This document shows positions 16,699 through 24,733 of a stretch of 45,186 nt of DNA, piece after piece. Within the stretch, counting starts at the first letter, position 1; every line of letters begins with the position of its first letter. Position numbers and translations under genes: made by a program. Source of the stretch: Gammaproteobacteria bacterium (GTDB lineage Bacteria > Pseudomonadota > Gammaproteobacteria > PS1 > Pseudothioglobaceae); NCBI GenBank assembly GCA_015659815.1, contig DQME01000193.1, forward strand, positions 1-45,186. The letters are read 5' to 3'. The notes beneath the pieces are model-generated. The model ran no database searches. It saw only the letters and a list, made by a program, of their open reading frames with translations, and was not told the origin of the DNA.

Positions 16699-19173
16699 AT
16701 GCAGATAAATGCCAACTTAGATTATCTAAATTCAGACGACACAGTTGTATTTGCTAACAATAGACAGGTTCTTGCATTTCAATACACATGGAGTATTCAG
16801 AGAGGAGCATCTAGACTACCAAAGTTGTTTTCTTGGAAGCAGTATCTACTTGAATGTTGGGAACTAGAAAAGCCAGAATACCCTTTTAGGCTAATAACTG
16901 ACGATGAATCAAGATACCTAATATCAAAATCTATAACTAAATTTGGGCATGTAGCTCATACACAACTTGTAGATGAGGTTGTAAAAAATAATGACTACTG
17001 TTGTGCACATATTATCGAGCTATCGAAATTGCAGAATTGCAAAATTGAAGTAGTTGAATTATATTGCCGATGGATAAAAGAATACAGAAATATTAAAAGG
17101 TCACTTAACTTGGTTGATATAAATGACCTTACAAACTTAATATTAAAGAATAAAAACAAAAGTAAATCTATCCATGTTTATGGATTCAATAACCCTTCCC
17201 CTGCTCAGTTATCTATATTTGAGAATGCAGGTTACAAAGTAATCGAATCTGACAAATATAATAACACCATTAACAGGGTGTTTAGTACAACTCATGACGA
17301 AATAAGGAGTGCCGCTGTTTGGGCCAGATCAATACACTCTTCAGATCCTTCAAAATCAATTGCTATTGTTTGTCCACAACTCGGTAGTCTTTATTACCAA
17401 ATTAAATCAACACTTGACCAAGAGTTCGATAACTTGCTAACTGAAACTGGCCAAAAGTCATTCAACATCTCCTTGGGATTGCCATTGATTCAATACCCAT
17501 TGGTTCAAAACCTGTTGTCCATTCTCGATCTAAGTAGACAGATAAAACTGAACAATATTAAAAAGGATACTTTTGCTGAGGTAGCGTCATCAGTTTATGT
17601 GACTGGACACAGCACTGAAAGAAATCAACGCGTACTATTATTAAACAAAGTTTTATCTTTGCCTACTGATAATTTTAAATTATCTACTATCAAAAAATAT
17701 CTAGCGAAATGTCCAACAATGGATGATGTAATTTATAGGGCTAGTAAAACGACAAAAGGATATGATTCTTATGATGTTCATCTTGAAGAATTTAATAAAA
17801 CATTGCAATTATGGGGTTTTGCCACAAGCAGGCCTCTTTCTAGTGTTGAATATCAATTATTTAATAAGTATTTAGAGACAAGTCTTCACCTTAATAGGCT
17901 GTCACATTACGACAAAAAAGTCAAATACGGTGACGCTATGAAAGAGTTAAAGAGATTACTCAGTAAGGTAATTTTTCAGGCTAAGGCCGGTGAAACTAAA
18001 GTCCAAATACTTGGCTCTCTTGAGGCCGATGGCTTACACTTTGATGAGGCCTGGGTTATGGGTATGACAAAAAATTTTCTTCCTCCAAAGATAAACTCTC
18101 CGAGATTCATTCCTTTCTATATTAGTTCCGAACACGGAATACCTCATTGCAATTATGAGCTAGCATCTCAAGATGCACAAAAAACCATAACAAACCTACA
18201 ATCCCTATCTAAGGAGGTAGTTTTTTCTTACGCAATAAACGACAACGAAGAGGAGCAACTGCCTAGCCCTTTAGTTGAGTTCGATGACAAGATAGAGCAA
18301 GTAAATTATAAAGATACAGAAATATTAGAACTTCAGAGTATAGATGACTCTATTACCAAGGACCATGAAAGCAAAAAAATAAGGTCCGGAGTTACAGTAT
18401 TGAGAGACCAAATGGGATGTCCATTCAAAGGGTTTGTTCATAGATTAAATATTGATAAGTTTGATACTCCAAGTGTCGGGATAGATAGACGTGAGCAAGG
18501 AACAATCATACATAACGCTTTGCATTATATATACCAGGATATAAGGTCCCATGATTGTTTAACTAAATTAAATAGGTCTGAGTTGGACAAAATAATTGAC
18601 TCAAAAATAAATCTAGCTCTAAGAGATACTTCCAGCTCTGGATTTAAGAAAATAGAAAAAATAAGAGTAACAGAACTTATCAGACAGTTTATTGAACAGG
18701 ACAAGCTGCGCGAGGGTTTTGAAGTATTATCAACAGAGGAGACTATAAGTACCGATATCGCTGGACTTGTTTTTGACACAAGACTGGATAGGCTGGACAA
18801 GATGCCAAATGGTAACAAAATAGTTTTTGATTACAAGACTGGAAATACATCAATATCTAACTGGTGTAATGAATATATTAGAGAGCCTCAGCTACCAATT
18901 TATGCAGTTAACAATAATACTGAAGGAGCTGCATTTATAGAGCTAAAATCAAACAAGGTTTCATTCAAGGGGTTATCCAAGGATAAAGAGTCTATTCCAA
19001 CCCAACAAAGACACAAGAATTCATGTCAAGAATGGGATGAGCAGGTTGCACTTTGGAAAATAAAGCTAGATGCGGCTAGTCGCGACTTTCAACATGGAGT
19101 GGCTAATGTGTCGCCTTATAAGGGTGCATGTGATAATTGCGAAAATGACTCACTTTGTAGAGTTGATAAATGA
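16699..19173 (+). CDS. PD-(D/E)XK nuclease with Fe-S cluster, AddB-like DNA repair protein
   Basis: The 824-residue protein resembles the family annotated as 'probable DNA repair protein' with an AddB/RecB-like layout. The C-terminal quarter holds a RecB-type nuclease core, seen in VFDTRLDRLD followed by IVFDYKTGN. One cysteine before the core (Cys574, MGCPFKGFVHRL) and three at the end (Cys811, Cys814, Cys820; CDNCENDSLC) are spaced like the 4Fe-4S staple of AddB. The N-terminal part has helicase-like secondary structure, but no GxGK[ST] Walker A is visible, so it is probably not an active motor. No addA-like partner is present in the window. It follows engB by 10 bases, and its 3' end overlaps the convergent cca by 24 bases. 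Confidence 0.82.
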   Translation: MQINANLDYLNSDDTVVFANNRQVLAFQYTWSIQRGASRLPKLFSWKQYLLECWELEKPEYPFRLITDDESRYLISKSITKFGHVAHTQLVDEVVKNNDYCCAHIIELSKLQNCKIEVVELYCRWIKEYRNIKRSLNLVDINDLTNLILKNKNKSKSIHVYGFNNPSPAQLSIFENAGYKVIESDKYNNTINRVFSTTHDEIRSAAVWARSIHSSDPSKSIAIVCPQLGSLYYQIKSTLDQEFDNLLTETGQKSFNISLGLPLIQYPLVQNLLSILDLSRQIKLNNIKKDTFAEVASSVYVTGHSTERNQRVLLLNKVLSLPTDNFKLSTIKKYLAKCPTMDDVIYRASKTTKGYDSYDVHLEEFNKTLQLWGFATSRPLSSVEYQLFNKYLETSLHLNRLSHYDKKVKYGDAMKELKRLLSKVIFQAKAGETKVQILGSLEADGLHFDEAWVMGMTKNFLPPKINSPRFIPFYISSEHGIPHCNYELASQDAQKTITNLQSLSKEVVFSYAINDNEEEQLPSPLVEFDDKIEQVNYKDTEILELQSIDDSITKDHESKKIRSGVTVLRDQMGCPFKGFVHRLNIDKFDTPSVGIDRREQGTIIHNALHYIYQDIRSHDCLTKLNRSELDKIIDSKINLALRDTSSSGFKKIEKIRVTELIRQFIEQDKLREGFEVLSTEETISTDIAGLVFDTRLDRLDKMPNGNKIVFDYKTGNTSISNWCNEYIREPQLPIYAVNNNTEGAAFIELKSNKVSFKGLSKDKESIPTQQRHKNSCQEWDEQVALWKIKLDAASRDFQHGVANVSPYKGACDNCENDSLCRVDK

Positions 19174-20250
19174 ATCAATGACTATGTTTTTTTGATCCTT
19201 GATAGACTCTGCAATATTGTTTTTATCAAGTTCAGATGTATCTATATTGCTTAACAAGTCTCTCAATTCAAGTATAGGAGACACGTCAACATCAATTAAA
19301 CCAAACACAGTCATTAAGTCAGAGAACCTGTCTTTTCGCCTTAAAGCGTCTGAACCAATAAAAAATTCAAAAATAGCTTCTTTCTTTTGTTCAGAAAATG
19401 TTTTCATAAAATCTGAATATTTACTTGTCAATAGCGCAAGATCCTTATAGTTCTTTGGACATTTAATTGAATCACAAAGGAACTCTATGCTGGACAATTC
19501 CTCATTCTTTAGCCATATTGAAAATTTAATATGAGGACTATAGCCTCTTAAATTGTCTAAAAACTCAAAGCTATTAGTATGACTAATATGTACACTGTCA
19601 TTGTACAGGCTTGAAAATACTTTATGGTAAGCGCCACAAGAAAATAATACCTTGAAGAATGCAGATGGCGTGTCGTATGATAATGCCTCGTCTAGCTCTT
19701 TAAATACTCTCTCAGGCACCAATGCATCAACCTCACCACTTACAACCATCTGTTTCATTAAGTTATGCGTTTCATGTGCTAACTTAAAGCCAAATGATTT
19801 GAATCTGGATGCAAATCGAGCCACTCTTAATACTCTAACTGGATCTTCAGAAAAGGCACTAGAAATATGCCTCAACGTGCCATCATCAAGATCCTTTTGG
19901 CCGCTATACGGGTCGATAAATTCCCCCGTGCCATTTAATTGGGCTATAGCATTTATAGTTAGATCGCGCCTAGAGAGATCTTGCTCTAAGGTAACTCCAC
20001 TTGAGGTGTCAAACTCAAATCCAGTGTATCCAGGATCCACACTTCTCTCCAGCCTAGCTAGTGCGTACTCTTCATTACTATCTGGGTGCAGAAATACTGG
20101 AAAACCTTTCCCTACTTGTCGATAACCAAGGCTAGACAGTTCTTCCATAGAGGAGCCTACCACGAGCCAATCGTTTTCGGTATCTTTATTATAAATACCT
20201 AACAATTTGTCCCTCACTGCGCCGCCAACTAAATATACTTCCACACTCAT
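19150..20250 (-). CDS. cca: CCA tRNA nucleotidyltransferase
   Basis: The 366-residue protein begins with the class II nucleotidyltransferase signature YLVGGAVRDKLLG, followed by the carboxylates of DTENDWLVVG and by DLSRRDLTINAIAQ and EDPVRVLRVARFASR. It adds or repairs the 3'-terminal CCA of tRNAs. It is shorter than the E. coli enzyme (412 residues) and seems to lack a C-terminal HD phosphohydrolase domain; the last 150 residues show little recognisable sequence. The 5' end lies 34 bases from the divergent msrB start, so the two promoters must overlap. The 3' end overlaps the convergent nuclease gene. Confidence 0.92.
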   Translation of the reverse strand: MSVEVYLVGGAVRDKLLGIYNKDTENDWLVVGSSMEELSSLGYRQVGKGFPVFLHPDSNEEYALARLERSVDPGYTGFEFDTSSGVTLEQDLSRRDLTINAIAQLNGTGEFIDPYSGQKDLDDGTLRHISSAFSEDPVRVLRVARFASRFKSFGFKLAHETHNLMKQMVVSGEVDALVPERVFKELDEALSYDTPSAFFKVLFSCGAYHKVFSSLYNDSVHISHTNSFEFLDNLRGYSPHIKFSIWLKNEELSSIEFLCDSIKCPKNYKDLALLTSKYSDFMKTFSEQKKEAIFEFFIGSDALRRKDRFSDLMTVFGLIDVDVSPILELRDLLSNIDTSELDKNNIAESIKDQKNIVIDSFINSTK

Positions 20251-20272
20251 ATTTTTTACATATCAAATGCAA

Positions 20273-20278
20273 TATAAT
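20273..20278 (+). promoter_or_regulatory. TATAAT directly before msrB
   Basis: A perfect -10 hexamer ends 6 bases before the conserved-start ATG at 20285, so transcription would begin at or near that codon. No Shine-Dalgarno sequence is present in between. Confidence 0.4.
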
Positions 20279-20284
20279 ACACGA

Positions 20285-20656
20285 ATGGGTTTGAATAATA
20301 AGCTAACACCTGAACAGCACAGGGTTACCCAGGAGTGTGGCACTGAGCCTGCCTTTACGGGAAAATACTATAACCACAACGAAGATGGTGACTACGTTTG
20401 TGTTTGTTGTAACCAGATACTCTTTTCTTCAATAACAAAGTTTGACTCTGGTAGTGGTTGGCCAAGTTTTTTTGACATCACAAAGATTGAAAGCGTTAAA
20501 TTGATTGATGATAACTCTTATGGTTATCTAAGGATTGAGGTGCGATGCGCGCAATGCGATGCACACCTTGGGCACGTGTTTGATGACGGCCCTGGACCTA
20601 ATGGAAAGCGCTACTGCATTAACTCTGCGTCCCTAAATTTTGTAGAAGAATCATAA
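20285..20656 (+). CDS. msrB: Peptide-methionine (R)-S-oxide reductase MsrB
   Basis: The 123-residue form starting at MGLNNKLTPEQHRVTQECGTEPAF covers the whole family domain. The ORF track's longer start (20207) would add 26 residues read from inside cca, which is unlikely. Structural zinc ligands are visible as CVCC and CAQC, and the catalytic cysteine is in RYCINSASL; the GSGWPSFF substrate loop is intact. It reduces methionine-R-sulfoxide in proteins using thioredoxin. It overlaps the ubiX start by one base (TAATG), so the two form an operon. Confidence 0.94.
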   Translation: MGLNNKLTPEQHRVTQECGTEPAFTGKYYNHNEDGDYVCVCCNQILFSSITKFDSGSGWPSFFDITKIESVKLIDDNSYGYLRIEVRCAQCDAHLGHVFDDGPGPNGKRYCINSASLNFVEES

Positions 20657-21279
20657 TGCCCAAACCCATTGCAATCGCCATAACTGGCGCATCTGGAATG
20701 CCATACGTTATTTCATTGCTTAGTAATCTTATCAAAACTGAAAAATTGATATACGTAATGATATCACAAGCAGCCAGCACAGTCATTGCGATGGAGACAG
20801 AACTAAAGATTGGTAACGATACCTCGACAATAGAAAAAAATTTGACCGATTATTTGAATGCAAAAAAAGGACAAATCAAAGTTTTCTCAAAGAACCAATG
20901 GACTGCACCAGTCGCATCAGGTTCGAACCCTCCACGAGCTATGGTGGTGTGTCCTTGCACTATGAGCACATTGTCTGCTATTGCAAATGGCAGCGCAGAC
21001 AACCTAATGCATCGCGCTGCAGATGTAGTAATTAAAGAGCAAAAAAAACTAATTATAGTGCCAAGAGAAACCCCTTATTCTGCAATTCATTTAGAAAACA
21101 TGCTTAAACTTGCACGCCTCGGAGTGGTGATAATGGATGCAAACCCAGCATTCTACCAAAAACCAAAAAATATTGACGACATGGTCAATTTTGTTGTTGC
21201 TAGGATATTAGACCACCTAGGAGTGGAACACAGTCTACAAGCACCTTGGCAAGAAGACTTAAACCACATCCCAGAATAA
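20656..21279 (+). CDS. ubiX: Flavin prenyltransferase UbiX
   Basis: The 207-residue protein has the UbiX start IAITGASGMPYVISLL (FMN-binding loop), the central MVVCPCTMSTLSAIANGSADNLMHRAADV and the tail VPRETPYSAIHLENMLKLARLG. It makes prenylated FMN for the UbiD decarboxylase in ubiquinone synthesis. The loop reads GASGMPY where GASGAPY is commoner, a minor change. It is coupled to msrB by a one-base overlap. It ends 40 bases before the convergent permease gene; an AT-only inverted repeat in that gap (around 21318-21332) is too weak to call a terminator. Confidence 0.94.
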   Translation: MPKPIAIAITGASGMPYVISLLSNLIKTEKLIYVMISQAASTVIAMETELKIGNDTSTIEKNLTDYLNAKKGQIKVFSKNQWTAPVASGSNPPRAMVVCPCTMSTLSAIANGSADNLMHRAADVVIKEQKKLIIVPRETPYSAIHLENMLKLARLGVVIMDANPAFYQKPKNIDDMVNFVVARILDHLGVEHSLQAPWQEDLNHIPE

Positions 21280-21319
21280 AGAGAAAACTTAATTTAGAAG
21301 ATACACTCTATACCTATTA

Positions 21320-22102
21320 TTAATAAATAATAACCATAAGACCTAAAAAACCTAAAAATATAGAGAACCCTTTTTTCAGATTCTTACTGTTGACTATGTG
21401 AGTAACTTTGGCACCCAATGGTGCGAACAATACACTCGCAACTACTATACTAGTCAAGGCCTTTAAATGGATAAATCCTAAACCTCCAGTAGCCCCTTCA
21501 ACTCCATAACCGGCAACTATAAAGCCAACACTCCCAGCTATTGCTATAGGCATACCTACTGCCGCAGATGTGGCAATCGCATTTTTTATTTCAACATTAT
21601 TGTAAGCCAAAAAAGGCGTAGTCATTGTGCCACCCCCAATACCAACAACAGCTGACACTAGCCCAATGATATAACCAACCACCAACCAAACCCACCTAGC
21701 TAGGCTATCTACATGGCCAGAAGCACTCAAACTAAACCACATTATAAGTGCAACAGAGAACTCAAAAAATGCAAAAAATAGACGTAAAAAATCAAAACTC
21801 AAATACTTAGCAATAATTGCCCCGCTATACGCTCCAAGCAATATTGTTGGCGTGAGTTTAATAAAATTATTCCAAAGTATTGCCTTGTGCTTGTGGTGAG
21901 CCCAAACACTAGATATTGAAGTAAACACAATGGCAGCCAAGGCGGTACCTATTGCAGTATGCATCAGTACTGATTGATCAATACTATCTGCTAATATATA
22001 CAAAAGTGCTGGGACCATAATTAGCCCCCCTCCTACGCCCAATAGTCCAGCTACAAAGCCCGAAAATGCGCCAATAAAAATTAATGGTACTATTTCAACC
22101 AA
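21320..22102 (-). CDS. TauE/SafE family sulfite exporter-like permease
   Basis: The 260-residue protein is very hydrophobic, with about eight membrane segments and the two repeated family motifs: GFVAGLLGVGGGLIMVPAL near the N-terminus and GLVSAVVGIGGGTMTTPFL at about residue 150. These GxGGG-containing repeats are diagnostic of TauE/SafE (DUF81) transporters, which export sulfite, sulfoacetate or other organosulfur anions. The substrate here cannot be read from the sequence. Its start overlaps the 3' end of the upstream hydrolase gene by 13 bases, so the two are translationally linked. Confidence 0.9.
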   Translation of the reverse strand: MVEIVPLIFIGAFSGFVAGLLGVGGGLIMVPALLYILADSIDQSVLMHTAIGTALAAIVFTSISSVWAHHKHKAILWNNFIKLTPTILLGAYSGAIIAKYLSFDFLRLFFAFFEFSVALIMWFSLSASGHVDSLARWVWLVVGYIIGLVSAVVGIGGGTMTTPFLAYNNVEIKNAIATSAAVGMPIAIAGSVGFIVAGYGVEGATGGLGFIHLKALTSIVVASVLFAPLGAKVTHIVNSKNLKKGFSIFLGFLGLMVIIY

Positions 22103-22818
22103 GTACTAACTTCTGATATCAATAAATCGTCTTGGTTATTAAAGAAGTGGTCAGCATTTACCATTTTTTGAGTATAGTTCTGGTTATGTTTTGATGCATT
22201 AATTTTGTCTTTGGTTGAGCTCAAAACTGATTCTAGATCTTCATTTCCATACAAGTCGAGTACTGCTAAATCTATATTTGACAAGAACTGGACAGCATTT
22301 CTACCCATACCGACCGCAACAAACTTCTCAAAAGTGTGCTTGTTGTTGGCCAAGAAATGTGTAGACATTACTGTACCTAAACTGTGCCCAATTAAGGTGG
22401 TTGGATTAAAGCCTTCTCCCTTCAAGTATTTGACAGCAGACATAATTCTGCGCCCAGCACCAGGAAATAAAGGTTTATAGTCATCCCCATGCATGCCATT
22501 TTCAAGCACCGGCATTTGGATTGAAAGTGTGTTGAACCCATTCTCTGTGAGACCAACCCTTAGTGGCTGTATTACCTGGGTCCAGTCAGGGTGGACTCCA
22601 GTTCCATGAACAATAATTGCCGCCTCATTACCTTCCGATTCGTCCTCCGTAAATATTGTAAAAAATTCATGCTCATCGACACTTAGCCATACCGAATCTC
22701 CATCAAGAATAGACTCCTCAACCTGCTCAGCCCAGCGAGCCTCTTTGGCATAGTCTGGAGATGATGCAGATATAGCCATACTGCTTATGAAAAACAACAA
22801 AAAGAATAATTTTTTCAT
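22090..22818 (-). CDS. Exported alpha/beta hydrolase (DUF3530-like)
   Basis: The 242-residue precursor has a signal peptide (MKKLFFLLFFISSMAISASS). It then has an alpha/beta-hydrolase core with IIVHGTGVHPDW (oxyanion side), the nucleophile elbow GHSLGT and a late histidine in NADHFF. Asp in LDLYGNEDL is a candidate acid. The sequence resembles DUF3530-type hydrolases of the bacterial envelope, whose substrate is unknown. An AGGAG ribosome-binding site supports the start. It is the first gene of a two-gene unit with a TauE/SafE permease, so the pair could process and move one compound. Confidence 0.75.
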   Translation of the reverse strand: MKKLFFLLFFISSMAISASSPDYAKEARWAEQVEESILDGDSVWLSVDEHEFFTIFTEDESEGNEAAIIVHGTGVHPDWTQVIQPLRVGLTENGFNTLSIQMPVLENGMHGDDYKPLFPGAGRRIMSAVKYLKGEGFNPTTLIGHSLGTVMSTHFLANNKHTFEKFVAVGMGRNAVQFLSNIDLAVLDLYGNEDLESVLSSTKDKINASKHNQNYTQKMVNADHFFNNQDDLLISEVSTWLK

Positions 22819-22935
22819 TTTATATCTCCTAATAAATAATTAAACAATAAACATAAAACTTATAATCCAGACAACACTGAATTCACTCTTAATATGATAG
22901 TTTATAATAATGTTTTTAGCAATCAGTACATCGTT

Positions 22936-23517
22936 TTGGCACAACTTTATTTTTACTATTCTTCGATGAATGCAGGCAAATCTACATCCTTGCTTCAGTC
23001 TGCATACAACTATAAGGAGCAAGGAATGAATCCTATGATCCTGTCTGCTGCTATCGATGACAGGTATGGAGTAGGAAAAGTTACCTCTAGAATAGGGTTA
23101 GAGGCAGGAGCACACCTTTTCTGCACAGACGACGATATACTATCATTAATATCAAAACAAAACACTATACATCCAATTGACTGTGTATTAATTGACGAGA
23201 GCCAATTTCTAAGCAGAGAACAAGTAAAGCAACTATGTCAAGTGGTTGATAAGTTAGATATACCTGTATTGTGCTACGGAATTCGAACAGACTTTAGTGG
23301 TGAGCTTTTCCCTGGTAGTCAGTACTTATTAGCATGGGCTGACAATATTAATGAACTTAAAACTGTGTGCCACTGTGGACGTAAAGCAACTATGGTTGTA
23401 CGCCTTGATACTGATGGTACAATTGTTAGTGATGGGGATCAGGTTGTAATTGGGGGTAATGACCAATATCAATCAATGTGTAGGCGTCATTTTGCTGAAC
23501 ATATCTGGTCTCAATAA
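22936..23517 (+). CDS. tdk: Thymidine kinase
   Basis: I place the start at TTG 22936, giving [22 protein letters not shown], which matches the E. coli Tdk N-terminus almost residue for residue. The ORF-track ATG at 22894 adds 14 unmatched residues and lies ahead of a TATAAT (22903-22908) that is a likely -10. The resulting 193-residue protein has P-loop NAGKST, the DESQF Walker B-like motif, the lasso-region tyrosine, and zinc ligands in CHCG and CRRHF. It phosphorylates thymidine in the salvage pathway. No Shine-Dalgarno sequence is visible, so the start is moderately certain. It converges on fadA with a 13-base gap. Confidence 0.93.
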   Translation: MAQLYFYYSSMNAGKSTSLLQSAYNYKEQGMNPMILSAAIDDRYGVGKVTSRIGLEAGAHLFCTDDDILSLISKQNTIHPIDCVLIDESQFLSREQVKQLCQVVDKLDIPVLCYGIRTDFSGELFPGSQYLLAWADNINELKTVCHCGRKATMVVRLDTDGTIVSDGDQVVIGGNDQYQSMCRRHFAEHIWSQ

Positions 23518-23530
23518 AATAAATGAGTAC

Positions 23531-24721
23531 TTACACTTTCTTAAAAATGCCTGCCGCACCCATGCCGGTGCCGATACACATAGAAATCATGCCATATTCA
23601 ACATTGTTTCTTTGCATGGCAGAAACCAAAGTTGCTGTCCTGATTGCGCCAGTTGCGCCTAGCGGGTGGCCAAGGGCAATAGCGCCACCTTGCGGATTGA
23701 CTTTTTCTTTGTCCAAGTCGAGCTCATTAATAACAGCAAGCGCCTGAGCAGCAAAAGCCTCGTTAAGCTCTATCCAGCCAATATCATCCAATGTTAACCC
23801 AGCCTTCTCAAGTGCTTTAGGAATCGCCTTCACCGGACCAATTCCCATGATTTCTGCAGGCACACCTGCAACAGCGTAGGCTACGAACTCTACCTTCGGT
23901 GTTAAATTGTATTTCTTAACAGCAGCTTCACTAGCGATCAATACCGCCGCAGCACCGTCTGACATTTGCGAGCTTGTGGCTGCCGTGACTGAGCCTTCTT
24001 GTGCAAACACTGTTCTTAATTTACCTAAAGACTCTATGCTGCTCCCTTCTCTGGGTCCCTCATCCTGCGACACAACATTAGTCTTAGTGTTGTATTCTTT
24101 GGTTTCAGGTGCATAAGATGTCTGTGTAATTGTTATTGGGGAAATTTCATCTGAAAATAGATTTTCACTATTGGCTTTAAGTGCTCTTTGGTGACTCTCA
24201 AGAGCAAAAGCATCTTGATCATCACGAGAAATATTATATTTATCAGCAACCTTTTCTGCCGTTAAACCCATACCGTAAGCAATGGAAATGTTCTCATCTT
24301 CTGCAGTTACTTTTGGGTTGACCGATGGCTTAAATCCCATCATCGGCACAGTACTCATGCTCTCTACACCAGCCGCTACCACTAAGTCAGCTGATCCTGA
24401 TTTGACCATCTCAGCAGCATTCGCAACAGCTTGTAAGCCAGAAGCACAGAAACGATTCAAGGTATAAGCTGGAGTGGTATCTGGCAAACCTGCAAGCAGT
24501 GTTGCGATGCGTGCAACATTAAGGCCTTGGGGGCCTTCTGGCATTGCACAACCAACAATAACATCATCGATATTATTTTTTACTTCGTCGCCATTGCTCA
24601 GTGGAGAAAAAACACTATCGATAGAGTGAACCAACAAATCATCCGCTCTGGTTTTAGATAAACTGCCTCGCACTTTACCAACTGGTGTTCTTTTTGCCTC
24701 AATAATATAAGCTTTTGTCAT
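23531..24721 (-). CDS. fadA: Acetyl-CoA C-acyltransferase (3-ketoacyl-CoA thiolase)
   Basis: The ORF track begins at a TTG (24733). The ATG at 24721, six bases after a GGAG ribosome-binding site, gives the family start [16 protein letters not shown] and a 396-residue protein. Thiolase catalytic residues are visible: nucleophile Cys in [11 protein letters not shown], His in GHPLGATGA and the second Cys in [12 protein letters not shown]. It cleaves 3-ketoacyl-CoA with CoA in the last step of beta-oxidation. It lies just after the fused dehydrogenase/hydratase gene, the usual partner in a trifunctional complex. As the last gene of the fad operon it converges on tdk with no obvious terminator. 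Confidence 0.95.
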   Translation of the reverse strand: MTKAYIIEAKRTPVGKVRGSLSKTRADDLLVHSIDSVFSPLSNGDEVKNNIDDVIVGCAMPEGPQGLNVARIATLLAGLPDTTPAYTLNRFCASGLQAVANAAEMVKSGSADLVVAAGVESMSTVPMMGFKPSVNPKVTAEDENISIAYGMGLTAEKVADKYNISRDDQDAFALESHQRALKANSENLFSDEISPITITQTSYAPETKEYNTKTNVVSQDEGPREGSSIESLGKLRTVFAQEGSVTAATSSQMSDGAAAVLIASEAAVKKYNLTPKVEFVAYAVAGVPAEIMGIGPVKAIPKALEKAGLTLDDIGWIELNEAFAAQALAVINELDLDKEKVNPQGGAIALGHPLGATGAIRTATLVSAMQRNNVEYGMISMCIGTGMGAAGIFKKV

Positions 24722-24733
24722 TCTATTCTCCAA

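Noticed and set aside
19652-20125. 157-residue plus-strand ORF opposite cca
   Set aside because: Composition and position are those of an antisense shadow of the conserved cca domain.
20207-20284. Longer N-terminus for msrB given by the ORF track
   Set aside because: The extra residues are encoded opposite cca and ahead of a TATAAT, and they do not resemble MsrB.
21318-21332. Terminator between ubiX and the permease gene
   Set aside because: The inverted repeat is entirely A/T, so it is unlikely to terminate on its own.
22894-22935. ATG start for tdk in the ORF track
   Set aside because: Alignment with the E. coli Tdk N-terminus begins at the TTG codon 22936, and a -10 element lies between the two starts.
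24722-24733. TTG start for fadA in the ORF track
   Set aside because: The ATG at 24721 has a proper GGAG ribosome-binding site and matches the thiolase N-terminus.
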